Part shown: positions 8,759 through 17,348 of the stretch, piece by piece
How positions within the stretch are numbered: position 1 is the stretch's first letter
Layout of the letters: each line of letters starts with the position of its first letter
Source: Verrucomicrobiales bacterium
Lineage (GTDB): Bacteria; Verrucomicrobiota; Verrucomicrobiia; Verrucomicrobiales; DEV007
Length of the DNA: 64,000 nt
Reading direction: 5' to 3'
NCBI GenBank assembly: GCA_029213005.1
Contig: JARGPI010000004.1
Span: 124,001 to 188,000, forward strand
The notes under the pieces: generated by a model
Seen by the model: only the letters and a program-made list of their open reading frames with translations
Told to the model about the DNA's origin: nothing
The model's database searches: none
Translations under genes and position numbers: made by a program

Positions 8759-10057
8759 ATGAAACGTAACTTATCCTTACTCATCTCTCTCAGCATTTGG
8801 GCCACCGGGATTTCCGGAGATATCTCACTCAACGACGCCTACAGCATATTAACTGTTCGCGCCGGAAAGACTCCCCGGAGCGAGTCCAGATCCGGAATAA
8901 AAGGCAGAGTTTTCTGTGGTTATCAGGGTTGGTTCCGGGCACCCGGAGATGGCTCCGACCTCGGGTTTCATCACTATGAGAAAAATGGAAAATTCGAGCC
9001 GGGACATTGCACCATCGATCTATGGCCGGATTTAAGCGAATTTGACGAAGATGAAAAATACCCAACCGCCTTCCGCCACAAGGACGGTTCGGTCGCAAAC
9101 GTTTTCAGCTCATTAAATCCCAAAACGGTAAATCGCCATTTCCGGTGGATGAAGGAATACGATATCGATGGCGCCTTTGTTCAACGGTTTGCAACCCAGG
9201 CGAAGGGAGACAGCAAGTCGTTCGATCTGTTAAAGGCCGATAATCAAAAATTAATCAATTGTCGGGAAGCGGCCAACCTAAACAATCGCGCCTACGCTCT
9301 GATGTATGATCTCTCAGGATTAACCGACGACGACTTTGAAGATCTCGCGAGAGATTGGAAAAACCTCCGGACCCTGATGAAACTGGGTAATGATCCCAAC
9401 GATCCGGCCTACCTCCAGTTTGCCGGAAAACCTCTAGTCGCCATCTGGGGAGTAGGGTTCAGTGGAGACGACAGAAAGTATACCCTCGAGAGCGCCGAAA
9501 AGTTCATTCGCCTTTTAAAGCACAATCCCGAATGGGGTGGCATGAGCGTCATGCTTGGAGTCCCCTACTATTGGCGGGAACAAACCCGCGATGCAACTGG
9601 CCACCCGGGCTTTCATCAAGTGCTCCAACTTGCAGATATCATCAGTCCCTGGTCGGTGGGCCGCTATCACGACACTTCGAAAGGAGCTGTCCAAATTGTA
9701 TCAATCCAGGCCGAAGATCTCAAATGGTGCCAGCAAAAGGATATCGAATACCTACCCGTTCTATACCCCGGTTTCAGTTGGAAAAACCTCCATGGAGGGG
9801 AACTCAACGCTATTCCCCGACGGGGCGGTAAGTTTTTATGGGACCAGTTTATCGCTACAAAAGCAGCGGGAAATCAATCCGCCTATATCGCGATGTTCGA
9901 CGAAATTGACGAAGCGACTGCCATTTTCAAATGCACCAATCAGCCACCAGTCGGCAAATCGGAATTTCTCACCTACGAAAATCTACCAAACGATCATTAC
10001 CTGTGGTTATGCCGGGAGGGCCGCAGATTACTGAACGATCAACTACCCGGGAGGTGA
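8759..10057 (+). CDS. Exported glycoside hydrolase family 71/99-like protein
   Basis: I start this CDS at the ATG at 8759, which gives a clean signal peptide (MKRNLSLLISLSIWATGISG) and a protein of 432 residues. An upstream in-frame ATG at 8702 would put an unlikely hydrophilic tail before it. The segments VFCGYQGWFRAPGDGSD and WMKEYDIDGAFVQRF, the track of acidic residues in the barrel and the late FDEIDEATAIFKC match the GH71/GH99-like TIM-barrel family, whose relatives include endo-alpha-mannosidases. It probably attacks a polysaccharide outside the cytoplasm, in keeping with the neighbouring dehydrogenase, DUF1080 and sulfatase-fold genes. Its stop codon directly abuts that of the convergent rfbB gene (shared TGATCA), leaving no spacer. 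The exact activity is not predictable. Confidence 0.75.
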   Translation: MKRNLSLLISLSIWATGISGDISLNDAYSILTVRAGKTPRSESRSGIKGRVFCGYQGWFRAPGDGSDLGFHHYEKNGKFEPGHCTIDLWPDLSEFDEDEKYPTAFRHKDGSVANVFSSLNPKTVNRHFRWMKEYDIDGAFVQRFATQAKGDSKSFDLLKADNQKLINCREAANLNNRAYALMYDLSGLTDDDFEDLARDWKNLRTLMKLGNDPNDPAYLQFAGKPLVAIWGVGFSGDDRKYTLESAEKFIRLLKHNPEWGGMSVMLGVPYYWREQTRDATGHPGFHQVLQLADIISPWSVGRYHDTSKGAVQIVSIQAEDLKWCQQKDIEYLPVLYPGFSWKNLHGGELNAIPRRGGKFLWDQFIATKAAGNQSAYIAMFDEIDEATAIFKCTNQPPVGKSEFLTYENLPNDHYLWLCREGRRLLNDQLPGR

Positions 10058-11107
10058 TCACCCGAGTCTCTCGAGGCGATAACTGCCATTGAGAATCGCC
10101 TCCCACCAGTCCCGATTCTCCAGATACCATTGCACCGTCTTACGCAGTCCGGTTTCGAAGGTTTCCCGTGGAACCCAGCCCAGTTCTTTCTGGATTTTTG
10201 AGGCATCAATCGCATAACGGACATCATGCCCCGGGCGATCTTTCACGAAGGTAATCAAATCGCGATAAGCTGCAACGCCCGCAGGTTTGATGTCTCCCGC
10301 CAATTCCTCCAACAAATCACAAAGTTGGTGCACCACTTCGATATTTTTCATCTCATTGTGGCCTCCGATATTATAAGTCTCTCCACTAGCGCCCTTCTCA
10401 AAGACCGTGAGGAGAGCCTCTGCATGATCCTCGACATATAACCAATCCCTGATCTGGCAGCCATCACCATAAATTGGCAATGGTTTCGCCGCCAAAGCAT
10501 TCAAAATCATATGAGGAATCAATTTTTCCGGGAAGTGCCTCGGACCGTAATTATTGGAACAATTCGTTACCACAGTGGGAAGCTGATAAGTCCGGCCCCA
10601 GGCGCGAACAAGATGGTCCGAAGCCGCTTTCGATGCCGAATACGGGGATGAAGGCGCGTAGGAGGTTTCCTCAGTAAACAAATCATCCACGCCCTCCAAA
10701 TCGCCATACACTTCATCAGTGGAGACATGGTGAAACTTAAAGTCACCGCCATGTTCCTCTACATAATGCCGCGATGCTTCGAGTAAGGTATAGGTCCCCT
10801 CAATATTTGACTTGATAAAATCGCCCGGCCCCGTGATCGATCGGTCGACGTGAGATTCTGCTGCCAGATGCAAAATGCCGCAGGGGCGATGCTTTAGTAA
10901 CACTCGATCAATCTCCACCCGGTCACAAATATCTATCTGCTCAAAAGAAAACGAAGTGGAGTCGGCAACCGACTTTAACGAATCCAAATTGCCCGCATAG
11001 GTCAATTTATCGACCGAAACAACCTCATAGTTTCGACGGAGAGCTTCTCTGACTACCGATGATCCGATAAATCCAGCTCCGCCGGTAATGATAATAGATT
11101 TTGACAT
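10058..11107 (-). CDS. rfbB: dTDP-glucose 4,6-dehydratase
   Basis: RfbB/RmlB converts dTDP-glucose to dTDP-4-keto-6-deoxyglucose in the cytoplasm, the second step of dTDP-L-rhamnose synthesis. The 349-residue protein is a full-length extended short-chain dehydrogenase. It has the NAD-binding [15 protein letters not shown] at residues 8-22, the diagnostic dehydratase [11 protein letters not shown] with catalytic Thr-Asp-Glu, and the YSASKAASD (YxxxK) motif. The late [12 protein letters not shown] is typical of RmlB. It is the last gene of the five-gene minus-strand operon and follows rfbD with a single-base gap. Its stop abuts the GH71/99-like gene. Confidence 0.96.
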   Translation of the reverse strand: MSKSIIITGGAGFIGSSVVREALRRNYEVVSVDKLTYAGNLDSLKSVADSTSFSFEQIDICDRVEIDRVLLKHRPCGILHLAAESHVDRSITGPGDFIKSNIEGTYTLLEASRHYVEEHGGDFKFHHVSTDEVYGDLEGVDDLFTEETSYAPSSPYSASKAASDHLVRAWGRTYQLPTVVTNCSNNYGPRHFPEKLIPHMILNALAAKPLPIYGDGCQIRDWLYVEDHAEALLTVFEKGASGETYNIGGHNEMKNIEVVHQLCDLLEELAGDIKPAGVAAYRDLITFVKDRPGHDVRYAIDASKIQKELGWVPRETFETGLRKTVQWYLENRDWWEAILNGSYRLERLG

Positions 11108-11108
11108 G

Positions 11109-11990
11109 TTACTTATATTTTTTAATCAACGTTTCGGCTGAGATTGGCGTGCTCAAACATTCCTCTTCACAGAGTGATTTCCATTTCCGATTATCGAGGC
11201 GCAGGAAACGTTGCCGGGGACGGGGATCTACCTTCAAATAATCAAGCAACGAAGAAGCTTGAACCAAGCTTCGCTCCACACCCTCGCACTCGGCAACTAG
11301 AATACCCAACTCGTAGGGAGAGTATGATTCATCGCCCGTGAGGTGATAGATTTCCCCTTTCGGCTTCACCCGGCTCAGAACCTCCAGACCGACAACTATA
11401 TCGGAGATTGCGGTGGGAGTGATCGTCTGGTCGTCGAACAGCTTCACTTCCGCGCCGCTTTTCAGCCTAGTTCTAAGGTGACTCAGAAAATCAGGTCTCC
11501 GGCCTTCGTCCATGGCAACCGGGAACGCGATGCGTGCAATTGTCCAGCTATCTGCATATTCCCGGACGCACTGCTCAGCCTGTAGTTTTGTCTCTCCATA
11601 CCATTCGATAGGTTCACATTCCGATTGTTCGTTTAACAACACATCGTCCCTTCCCGCAAAGACAAAATCAGTCGAGACATGAAGAAAATGGGCCCCCACG
11701 TCCGAAGAAACCTTTGCCAATCGGGAAGTTACTGAAACATTCAATTGATAGCACTCCCCTTCGGCATCACCGGTTTGATCAAATGCTGCAGATACATCGG
11801 TAAATGCAGCCAGATGTATAATGACATGCGGTTTAACAGTGCGCACCAACGTCTCTACATCTTCCGGCTCCAACAGATTTACCGGAGGGTCGGAGTGACG
11901 GGAGACTTCAATAACCTCATGGCTCACCGCAAGAGCCCGGCACAATTCCGTGCCGATTAATCCAGTGCTCCCTGTAACCAACACCCTCAT
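11109..11990 (-). CDS. rfbD: dTDP-4-dehydrorhamnose reductase
   Basis: RfbD/RmlD performs the final NAD(P)H-dependent reduction giving dTDP-L-rhamnose. The 293-residue protein opens with the nucleotide-binding [16 protein letters not shown]. It carries [20 protein letters not shown] and the catalytic YGETKLQAE (YxxxK), followed by RIAFPV, all standard for this subfamily of extended SDRs. Its start overlaps the rfbC stop by four bases (ATGA), which suggests translational coupling. rfbB begins two bases after its stop. It is somewhat more diverged than rfbA, rfbB and rfbC, but operon position supports the call. Confidence 0.93.
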   Translation of the reverse strand: MRVLVTGSTGLIGTELCRALAVSHEVIEVSRHSDPPVNLLEPEDVETLVRTVKPHVIIHLAAFTDVSAAFDQTGDAEGECYQLNVSVTSRLAKVSSDVGAHFLHVSTDFVFAGRDDVLLNEQSECEPIEWYGETKLQAEQCVREYADSWTIARIAFPVAMDEGRRPDFLSHLRTRLKSGAEVKLFDDQTITPTAISDIVVGLEVLSRVKPKGEIYHLTGDESYSPYELGILVAECEGVERSLVQASSLLDYLKVDPRPRQRFLRLDNRKWKSLCEEECLSTPISAETLIKKYK

Positions 11991-12529
11991 CCCAAATTAT
12001 ACAATCCGCGACCATCGCGGTCTTTGGGAGATATCGTAGGCGAATTGAGAGGCCACTCGATCCCGACATCCGGATCGTCCCATTTCAGGCAACCCTCATC
12101 TTCAGGGTGATAATAATCCGTGCACTTGTATTCGAAATCCGCCGAATCGGATACCACCTGAAAGCCGTGGGCATAGCCCGGCGGTATATAGAGCTGCTTT
12201 TTATTATCACCTGACAAATAAACTCCTACCCAATTGCCGAAAGTCGGCGATTCCCGGTTAATATCGACCGCGACATCAAATACCTCACCCTGGACACAGC
12301 GAACCAATTTCCCCTGAGGGTGATTCCTTTGAAAATGCATTCCACGAAGAATCCCTTTGTCTGACCTTGAGTGATTATCCTGCACAAAAGCCAAATCGAT
12401 CCCGACCAGTTCGCGATAACGCTCTACATGGAATGTCTCGACAAAAAAACCACGTTCATCCCCGAAAACCTGCGGTTCGATCTCAAGAACTCCGGGGAGC
12501 TTTGTTTCCGTGATCTTCATTCCCATCAA
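11987..12529 (-). CDS. rfbC: dTDP-4-dehydrorhamnose 3,5-epimerase
   Basis: RfbC/RmlC epimerises C3 and C5 of dTDP-4-keto-6-deoxyglucose. The 180-residue cupin has the family pattern: [13 protein letters not shown] near residue 22, [18 protein letters not shown] with the catalytic histidine near residue 65, [16 protein letters not shown], and [12 protein letters not shown]. The start at 12529 overlaps the rfbA stop as ATGA. The next Met, three codons in ([11 protein letters not shown]), is an equally plausible start because most homologs begin close to that residue. It is the third gene of the rhamnose operon. Confidence 0.95.
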   Translation of the reverse strand: MMGMKITETKLPGVLEIEPQVFGDERGFFVETFHVERYRELVGIDLAFVQDNHSRSDKGILRGMHFQRNHPQGKLVRCVQGEVFDVAVDINRESPTFGNWVGVYLSGDNKKQLYIPPGYAHGFQVVSDSADFEYKCTDYYHPEDEGCLKWDDPDVGIEWPLNSPTISPKDRDGRGLYNLG

Positions 12530-13395
12530 CTTTCCTTTGCCAACTGTTTCAAATAATCCGCATAGTCAGTCTTCCCAAGACGATCTATACTTCGACATAA
12601 CGAATCGCGGTCCAACCATCCCCGGAGGAAACCGATTTCCTCAAGGCAGGCGACCTGCAAACCCTGACGGTTCTGAATCGTTCTGACAAACTCACTGGCC
12701 TCCATCAAGCTTTGATGAGTACCCGTATCCAACCAGGCGAAGCCCCGGCCGAGTCTTTCGACATGCAAATTCTTTTTCTGTAGATAAACATCGTTCACTG
12801 ATGTTATTTCCAGCTCCCCCCGCTCCGACGGGGTGATCGATTTCGCTATCTCGATCACCTCATTGTCGTAGAAATACAGCCCCGTAATGGCGAGGTTGGA
12901 CTTTGGCTTCAACGGTTTTTCCTCAACACTTAGCGCTCGGTCAGAGTCATCCACCTCAACGACACCGAATCGTTGTGGATTTTTAACCTGGTAGGCAAAA
13001 ATCGTTGCGCCGGTTTCCCGGGCACCTGCAGAGTGCAACATTCCGCTGAAATGTTGACCGTAAAAAATATTATCGCCGAGAACCAGAGCTACAGGATCGT
13101 TACCGATAAACTTTTCTCCGATCAAAAATGCCTGAGCCAGGCCATCAGGAGACGGCTGCTCGGCATACTCGAATTCTACTCCGAACTGACTGCCATCACC
13201 CAACAACCTCTGGAAACCAGGCAAATCAGAAGGCGTTGAAATAATCAAAATCTCCCGGATCCCCGCCAGCATTAGCACCGATATTGGGTAGTATACCATC
13301 GGTTTATCATAAATGGGCAGGAGTTGTTTTGAGACACCCAGCGTGATCGGGTGAAGTCGTGATCCAGTGCCACCGGCCAGTACAATACCTTTCAT
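12526..13395 (-). CDS. rfbA: Glucose-1-phosphate thymidylyltransferase
   Basis: RfbA/RmlA makes dTDP-glucose from dTTP and glucose-1-phosphate, the committing step of dTDP-rhamnose synthesis. The 289-residue protein shows the nucleotidyltransferase signature [16 protein letters not shown] at residues 3-18, then [27 protein letters not shown] (metal-binding Asp), [18 protein letters not shown], and [13 protein letters not shown] near the C-terminus. Length and motifs are canonical. It lies five bases downstream of the ArnT-like glycosyltransferase gene and overlaps rfbC by four bases, so the group is almost certainly one transcript. Confidence 0.97.
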   Translation of the reverse strand: MKGIVLAGGTGSRLHPITLGVSKQLLPIYDKPMVYYPISVLMLAGIREILIISTPSDLPGFQRLLGDGSQFGVEFEYAEQPSPDGLAQAFLIGEKFIGNDPVALVLGDNIFYGQHFSGMLHSAGARETGATIFAYQVKNPQRFGVVEVDDSDRALSVEEKPLKPKSNLAITGLYFYDNEVIEIAKSITPSERGELEITSVNDVYLQKKNLHVERLGRGFAWLDTGTHQSLMEASEFVRTIQNRQGLQVACLEEIGFLRGWLDRDSLCRSIDRLGKTDYADYLKQLAKES

Positions 13396-13400
13396 AACAT

Positions 13401-14948
13401 TTAAAGCGGTAGAGGCTGCGTCATCTTCTTAGCATGAAAGATGGAAAACTTGCCTATACCGGAACCAAACTGAACCTCAATCTGGTCGATCAATTTTACT
13501 TCCTCGAATGATTTCGGAATTGGAGGAAACGGTGATGAATGTATACCCGGCAATACAATAATTGCGTTTTGCCCCTGCTTACCATCCTCCCATGGACCGG
13601 GCCAAACCTTGTATTGTGAATCAACCTGAGATCTCAAAATATTGTAAACCCGGGGACGATCAGGGAGCCCAAATGCTAGATGACTGGTATCATAACGGTG
13701 ACCAGCCACGGCGACAAAGGCGGTTTCCCACCCCGGGATGGTTTCTCTGACTTCCTGGACCGCTTTGGCAAACCTCGCGCTACCGATGAGACGCCGGTTA
13801 GGGTTGGCTTTGTGCCCTTCTGCACCGGCAAGGCTGAAAACCATGGGGGAAAAATAGAAGAACGCGCAGAGGAGAAAACCCGGGATAATCGCGAAACGAA
13901 ACAATCTTTTGCGATTCTTATCTTCAACAGGAAACCAGTCGATCACTTTGGTAAACCAGGCAGCAACCATCGGCACTCCTGCTAAATAGAGAACGGCAGG
14001 CCAGTTTGGCTGCACTTTTTGAAACATCGCTACTACCAAGATCAGAACCAGAGGCACCCCGCAGAAGACGATCAAATAACGGGAACGGGTCGATATATTC
14101 CGATATTTAAAAGCACCAACTACCGTCAGCATAAATAGTAGAACAGCCGTTACCGGCGAAAGAGCCCCCAATTGACTGCCGAAAAATTCGAGAAATGTTT
14201 CGACCCGCTCGTAAAGGGTGGCCCACAGGGTCGGCTCCTGCTTGGCTCCGACATGAGTGGACATGTGAGTGAAGGTTATCCAGTCATTCTGCGAATTCCA
14301 GATCAAAGGCGGCGCGAGAAATATCAGCGAACCGAAAATCGCCAGCCAGGTCCCCGGCTTTTTCAATAGGTGACGCGTCTCGGCACCGGAGGCGAGAAAT
14401 GCGATCGCCAGAGGTGGAAAGAACAACATCATCTGCTTACTGAGATGCCCCAGTCCGATACAGAGAAATAAAAGAAACAGAGAAAGGCCTTTTCGCTCAC
14501 CATTTATATAGTTCCAGAAAAACAAAAGCGACAGTGACCACACCAATACCAGCGGGGCATCGATCGTTAGAACAAAGTTGAGAAGGCAGTTCCCGGGAAT
14601 CGAAAGGGCAATGATGACAGCGAAAAGTGCCGTCCTCGAATCAAAAAGTTTCTTCGTAAACCAGTAGGTCACAAAAAGCGATGCGGTTCCGAACAAGATT
14701 GCGGTCACCCGGATGCTCAGAAGACTGGCTCCGGCCACTTTATCAACCACCGCGTAAATCCATGCGATCATCGGCGGCTTGGAGAAATATCCCATCGCCG
14801 GACGGCGCCCCCAGTCCCAGTAATAGGCTTCATCACCCGCCAAATTGACCGGGTAAAAAACGGAATACAGGGTGCGGACGATTAAGGCAAGAAAGATCAA
14901 GCCAATTGCGTAACGCTGGTAAGTGGAATCTGGTAAATTCGCTTTCAA
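13401..14948 (-). CDS. ArnT-like family 39 membrane glycosyltransferase
   Basis: The 515-residue protein is an integral membrane GT-C glycosyltransferase of the ArnT/PMT_2 family, which moves a sugar from a polyprenyl-phosphate donor to a lipid or protein outside the cytoplasmic membrane. After the first membrane helix, the loop [16 protein letters not shown] (about residues 35-50) carries the catalytic acidic pair. [14 protein letters not shown] is the family's second signature. About eleven further hydrophobic helices follow, with a soluble C-terminal tail. It is the first gene of the rhamnose operon and is separated from rfbA by five bases. Co-expression suggests a role in building a rhamnose-containing envelope glycan, although the transferred sugar need not be rhamnose. 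Confidence 0.85.
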   Translation of the reverse strand: MKANLPDSTYQRYAIGLIFLALIVRTLYSVFYPVNLAGDEAYYWDWGRRPAMGYFSKPPMIAWIYAVVDKVAGASLLSIRVTAILFGTASLFVTYWFTKKLFDSRTALFAVIIALSIPGNCLLNFVLTIDAPLVLVWSLSLLFFWNYINGERKGLSLFLLFLCIGLGHLSKQMMLFFPPLAIAFLASGAETRHLLKKPGTWLAIFGSLIFLAPPLIWNSQNDWITFTHMSTHVGAKQEPTLWATLYERVETFLEFFGSQLGALSPVTAVLLFMLTVVGAFKYRNISTRSRYLIVFCGVPLVLILVVAMFQKVQPNWPAVLYLAGVPMVAAWFTKVIDWFPVEDKNRKRLFRFAIIPGFLLCAFFYFSPMVFSLAGAEGHKANPNRRLIGSARFAKAVQEVRETIPGWETAFVAVAGHRYDTSHLAFGLPDRPRVYNILRSQVDSQYKVWPGPWEDGKQGQNAIIVLPGIHSSPFPPIPKSFEEVKLIDQIEVQFGSGIGKFSIFHAKKMTQPLPL

Positions 14949-15015
14949 AGGCTGCTGACATTAGGGTGATCACCGGGTATGGCGACCGAAAATTTCAGAA
15001 TTGTTGGCACTAACC

Positions 15016-15444
15016 TCAGTCGCTTCCGGATTTTCTCTTATCCTCAATGTAACCGCGAAGCATCAAACCAAATCCGCCAGCGATCATGATCATCATCAAA
15101 ATCGCATGAGAGGCTTTAGCATCGAAATAGGGTCGCATCCGACTGACGATTTCAATAATCAGAATAAGAAATCCAATCACCGTCAGTATCCATGCCCAGG
15201 TCTGTCGAACGTCGAAAAACAGAGCAACAACTCCGGAGAATAGCGGAACTAGAATGATCCCCATCGAAGTGGTTTCCCGGAATCCGCCGCCGCCCTGGCG
15301 CCCCATCATTCCGGAAATTAGACCGCGGTGACCGGAAGTGAAATGGACGGAATCGAAAAACAGGTAGAGCCCGATTCCAGCAAGAATCAAGCCTACGAAA
15401 AATTTCACCTCTCCACCGGGGCGTCCTCCTGGATCTAAACTCAT
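15016..15444 (-). CDS. Small membrane protein of unknown function
   Basis: The 142-residue protein has four hydrophobic helices, starting with FFVGLILAGIGLYLFF. A glycine/methionine-rich loop (SGMMGRQGGGGF) separates the first two, and the C-terminus is short and charged. No family is recognised. It sits between nagZ (start near 16588) and the rhamnose operon, all on the minus strand: 37 nt downstream of nagZ, so it may be read from the nagZ transcript, and 67 nt upstream of the glycosyltransferase. No catalytic motif is visible. Confidence 0.7.
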   Translation of the reverse strand: MSLDPGGRPGGEVKFFVGLILAGIGLYLFFDSVHFTSGHRGLISGMMGRQGGGGFRETTSMGIILVPLFSGVVALFFDVRQTWAWILTVIGFLILIIEIVSRMRPYFDAKASHAILMMIMIAGGFGLMLRGYIEDKRKSGSD

Positions 15445-15481
15445 GTCGCGATTTTATGGGAGGCTGCCGATCCTTGCAACT

Positions 15482-16588
15482 TTAATACAACTCAACCGGA
15501 GATCGCTTCCCGTCCTCAACAGACAAAATCTTCGCCCGCTCTTCGCCCAGCGTATCAACCCGTAAATCCCAGATCCGACCGTCGATCTCCTGAAATTTTT
15601 CAATCGACCAGGGATCCGGAGTCACAAGGCGCTTCTTGGTATTCTCAATGCGGACCATCGCGTCATCCACCACGGGATGAGGCAGAGTCTTCATCACCTT
15701 GTGAGCTTCCTCCACCAATTCAACCCGATGGCAGATCATCGCCAAATCATTTCCACATTCGATACATGCCCGGATGGTTTCCTCGAAGGTCACCTCATTC
15801 AAGATGGCTCCCATGTCGAGATCGTCACTCATCACCAAACCTTTGTAGTCGAGCTGATTCCGCAGAAACTGGCCCACAATATTCTGAGATAACGAAGCGG
15901 GCCACCGCGGGCGATCCGCATCCCAGCAGGTGAAATGAGAGTGACAGGTCATCAAACTGTCGAGATCAGGCAACAAAGCCCGGAAAGGCAAAAGCTCCGT
16001 CTCCTCCATCTCCTGAAGTGACTTGGTAATCACCGGCAGCTCATGATGAGGATCACATTGGGCCGATGCATACCCCGGGAAGTGTTTTCCGCAGGTCAGA
16101 ATCCCCTCACCCCGAAGCGCCCGGTTAAAGACCGAAGCTTTTTCGATCACTTCTTTTGCGGTTGTTCCATAACAGCGGCCTTTCAGGGAATTATCAGCTT
16201 CGTCGTCGTAAGAGATGTCGAGCACCGGACAAAGATCCAGGTTAAATCCAAAAATTCGCAGCACCTCTCCGGTGAGCTGCCCATGCCGCTTGATCAGTTT
16301 GAGATCGCCCTTTTTTCTGAGATCCTGAGCGTTAGGTGGCTCGTTTCCGATCAGCCGCAGCCGCGACACCCGGCCACCTTCCTGATCAATCGTTATAATT
16401 GGCTCGATATCACTCAGGTCCCGCAAATCGTCGATCAGTTTCCGGAGCTGGTCAGGCGACTTGATGTTTCTCCCGAACAGAATAAATCCCCCCGGTTGCA
16501 GTTTTCGAAACCGACGGGCGGTTTCGGGATCCAGCTCTGTTCCCGGAACCCCGGTTAACAACATTTGACCAATGAGACGCTCTTCCAT
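15482..16588 (-). CDS. nagZ: Beta-N-acetylhexosaminidase, GH3 (NagZ-like)
   Basis: NagZ-type GH3 enzymes cleave GlcNAc from anhydromuropeptides during cytoplasmic peptidoglycan recycling. I use the ATG at 16588; an upstream GTG at 16639 would add 17 residues that do not resemble the family. Family motifs include QMLLTGVPGTELD, GGFILFGRNIKSPDQL, ITIDQEGGRVSRLR, CGKHFPGYASAQCDPHHELP (the His-loop normally reads KHFPGHG-x-DSH, so this copy is slightly unusual) and MSDDLDMGAI, which holds the nucleophilic Asp. No signal peptide is visible, so the protein is likely cytoplasmic. The substituted loop leaves some doubt about substrate. A small membrane protein gene follows after 37 nt. Confidence 0.85.
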   Translation of the reverse strand: MEERLIGQMLLTGVPGTELDPETARRFRKLQPGGFILFGRNIKSPDQLRKLIDDLRDLSDIEPIITIDQEGGRVSRLRLIGNEPPNAQDLRKKGDLKLIKRHGQLTGEVLRIFGFNLDLCPVLDISYDDEADNSLKGRCYGTTAKEVIEKASVFNRALRGEGILTCGKHFPGYASAQCDPHHELPVITKSLQEMEETELLPFRALLPDLDSLMTCHSHFTCWDADRPRWPASLSQNIVGQFLRNQLDYKGLVMSDDLDMGAILNEVTFEETIRACIECGNDLAMICHRVELVEEAHKVMKTLPHPVVDDAMVRIENTKKRLVTPDPWSIEKFQEIDGRIWDLRVDTLGEERAKILSVEDGKRSPVELY

Positions 16589-16650
16589 ATTTCTATAACG
16601 CGAAATTTCCGGAAGGTTGAGTGCTTTTCGAGGCAACACAAGCTGGATTC

Positions 16651-16694
16651 AAAAACAAAAAGTCCGGATCGCTCCCACCAAAGAGCGACCCGGA
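16651..16694 (-). terminator. Rho-independent terminator downstream of the DUF2383 gene
   Basis: On the minus strand, an 11-bp stem interrupted by one mismatch (TCCGG-x-TCGCTC at 16663-16674 pairing with GAGCGA-x-CCGGA at 16683-16694) with an 8-nt loop is followed directly by a T-rich tract (complement of 16651-16661). It lies just past the stop of the DUF2383 gene at 16750 and separates it from nagZ. Confidence 0.85.
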
Positions 16695-16749
16695 ACAGTT
16701 TGGACTTACTACTACCTACTTATTCAGGGGAAAATTGGGTAAAATTCGT

Positions 16750-17208
16750 TCAATTGACAGCATCCTCGATTTTGTCCAGCACCTGGAGGTGATTTTGGAT
16801 TCGAGGAATCAGTGTCGTGGTAAAAAGCGCTCGGCAACTCGGCATGAGAAAGTCTGACTTAGTCGCATCACGATAATCGTCGAGCCCCTTCTGCTCACCT
16901 TGAGCCAACGCCTCGACGGCGGACTCTTTGCCAAGCAGATTCGCCGTGTTCTGGACCAGGGTTGCAAAGATGCCCCAGTATCCTGAATCCATAGCGGGAT
17001 CGCCGCCCATGCTTCTCACATTCGCTTCGAGATCGACAACGGATTTCTGATGCTCGTCCCGGATTCTCCGCAGCTCGTTCATCACGGGATGATCGCCAAA
17101 TTTATCGATCGCACTGTTATAAGTATCGACCGCCGACCTTTCGCCGCGGATCATCTTATTGCACAATTCGATACATTCAGCCTGCTCGGTTTCCATTACG
17201 GTTTTCAT
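16750..17208 (-). CDS. DUF2383 / PA2169-family four-helix protein
   Basis: The 152-residue, all-helical protein matches the PA2169-type DUF2383 family, a ferritin-like bundle of unknown function often linked to stress. Supporting segments are LCNKMIRGERSAVDTYNSAI at residues 14-33, with a Glu/Tyr-rich first helix, LRRIRDEHQKSVVDLEANV and IPRIQNHLQVLDKI. The second half (GYWGIFATLVQNTANLLGKE) is the conserved middle loop and third helix. It appears monocistronic, with a rho-independent terminator directly downstream. A role in stress or metal handling is inference from the family. Confidence 0.75.
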   Translation of the reverse strand: MKTVMETEQAECIELCNKMIRGERSAVDTYNSAIDKFGDHPVMNELRRIRDEHQKSVVDLEANVRSMGGDPAMDSGYWGIFATLVQNTANLLGKESAVEALAQGEQKGLDDYRDATKSDFLMPSCRALFTTTLIPRIQNHLQVLDKIEDAVN

Positions 17209-17348
17209 GCCTCATCTAAGAGCCACTTCTGTGCCAGCACGCTGAAACCCGCATTCCAAGGTGATTCACAACCCACGAAAGCAGAATTTACTCATCGAAA
17301 TCTTGCGGCATGCCTGAACGAATTCGCGAATTGCAATAAAAGACACAT

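Noticed and set aside
16589..16639. GTG-initiated N-terminal extension of nagZ
   Set aside because: The added 17 residues do not match NagZ proteins. The ATG at 16588 gives the expected start.
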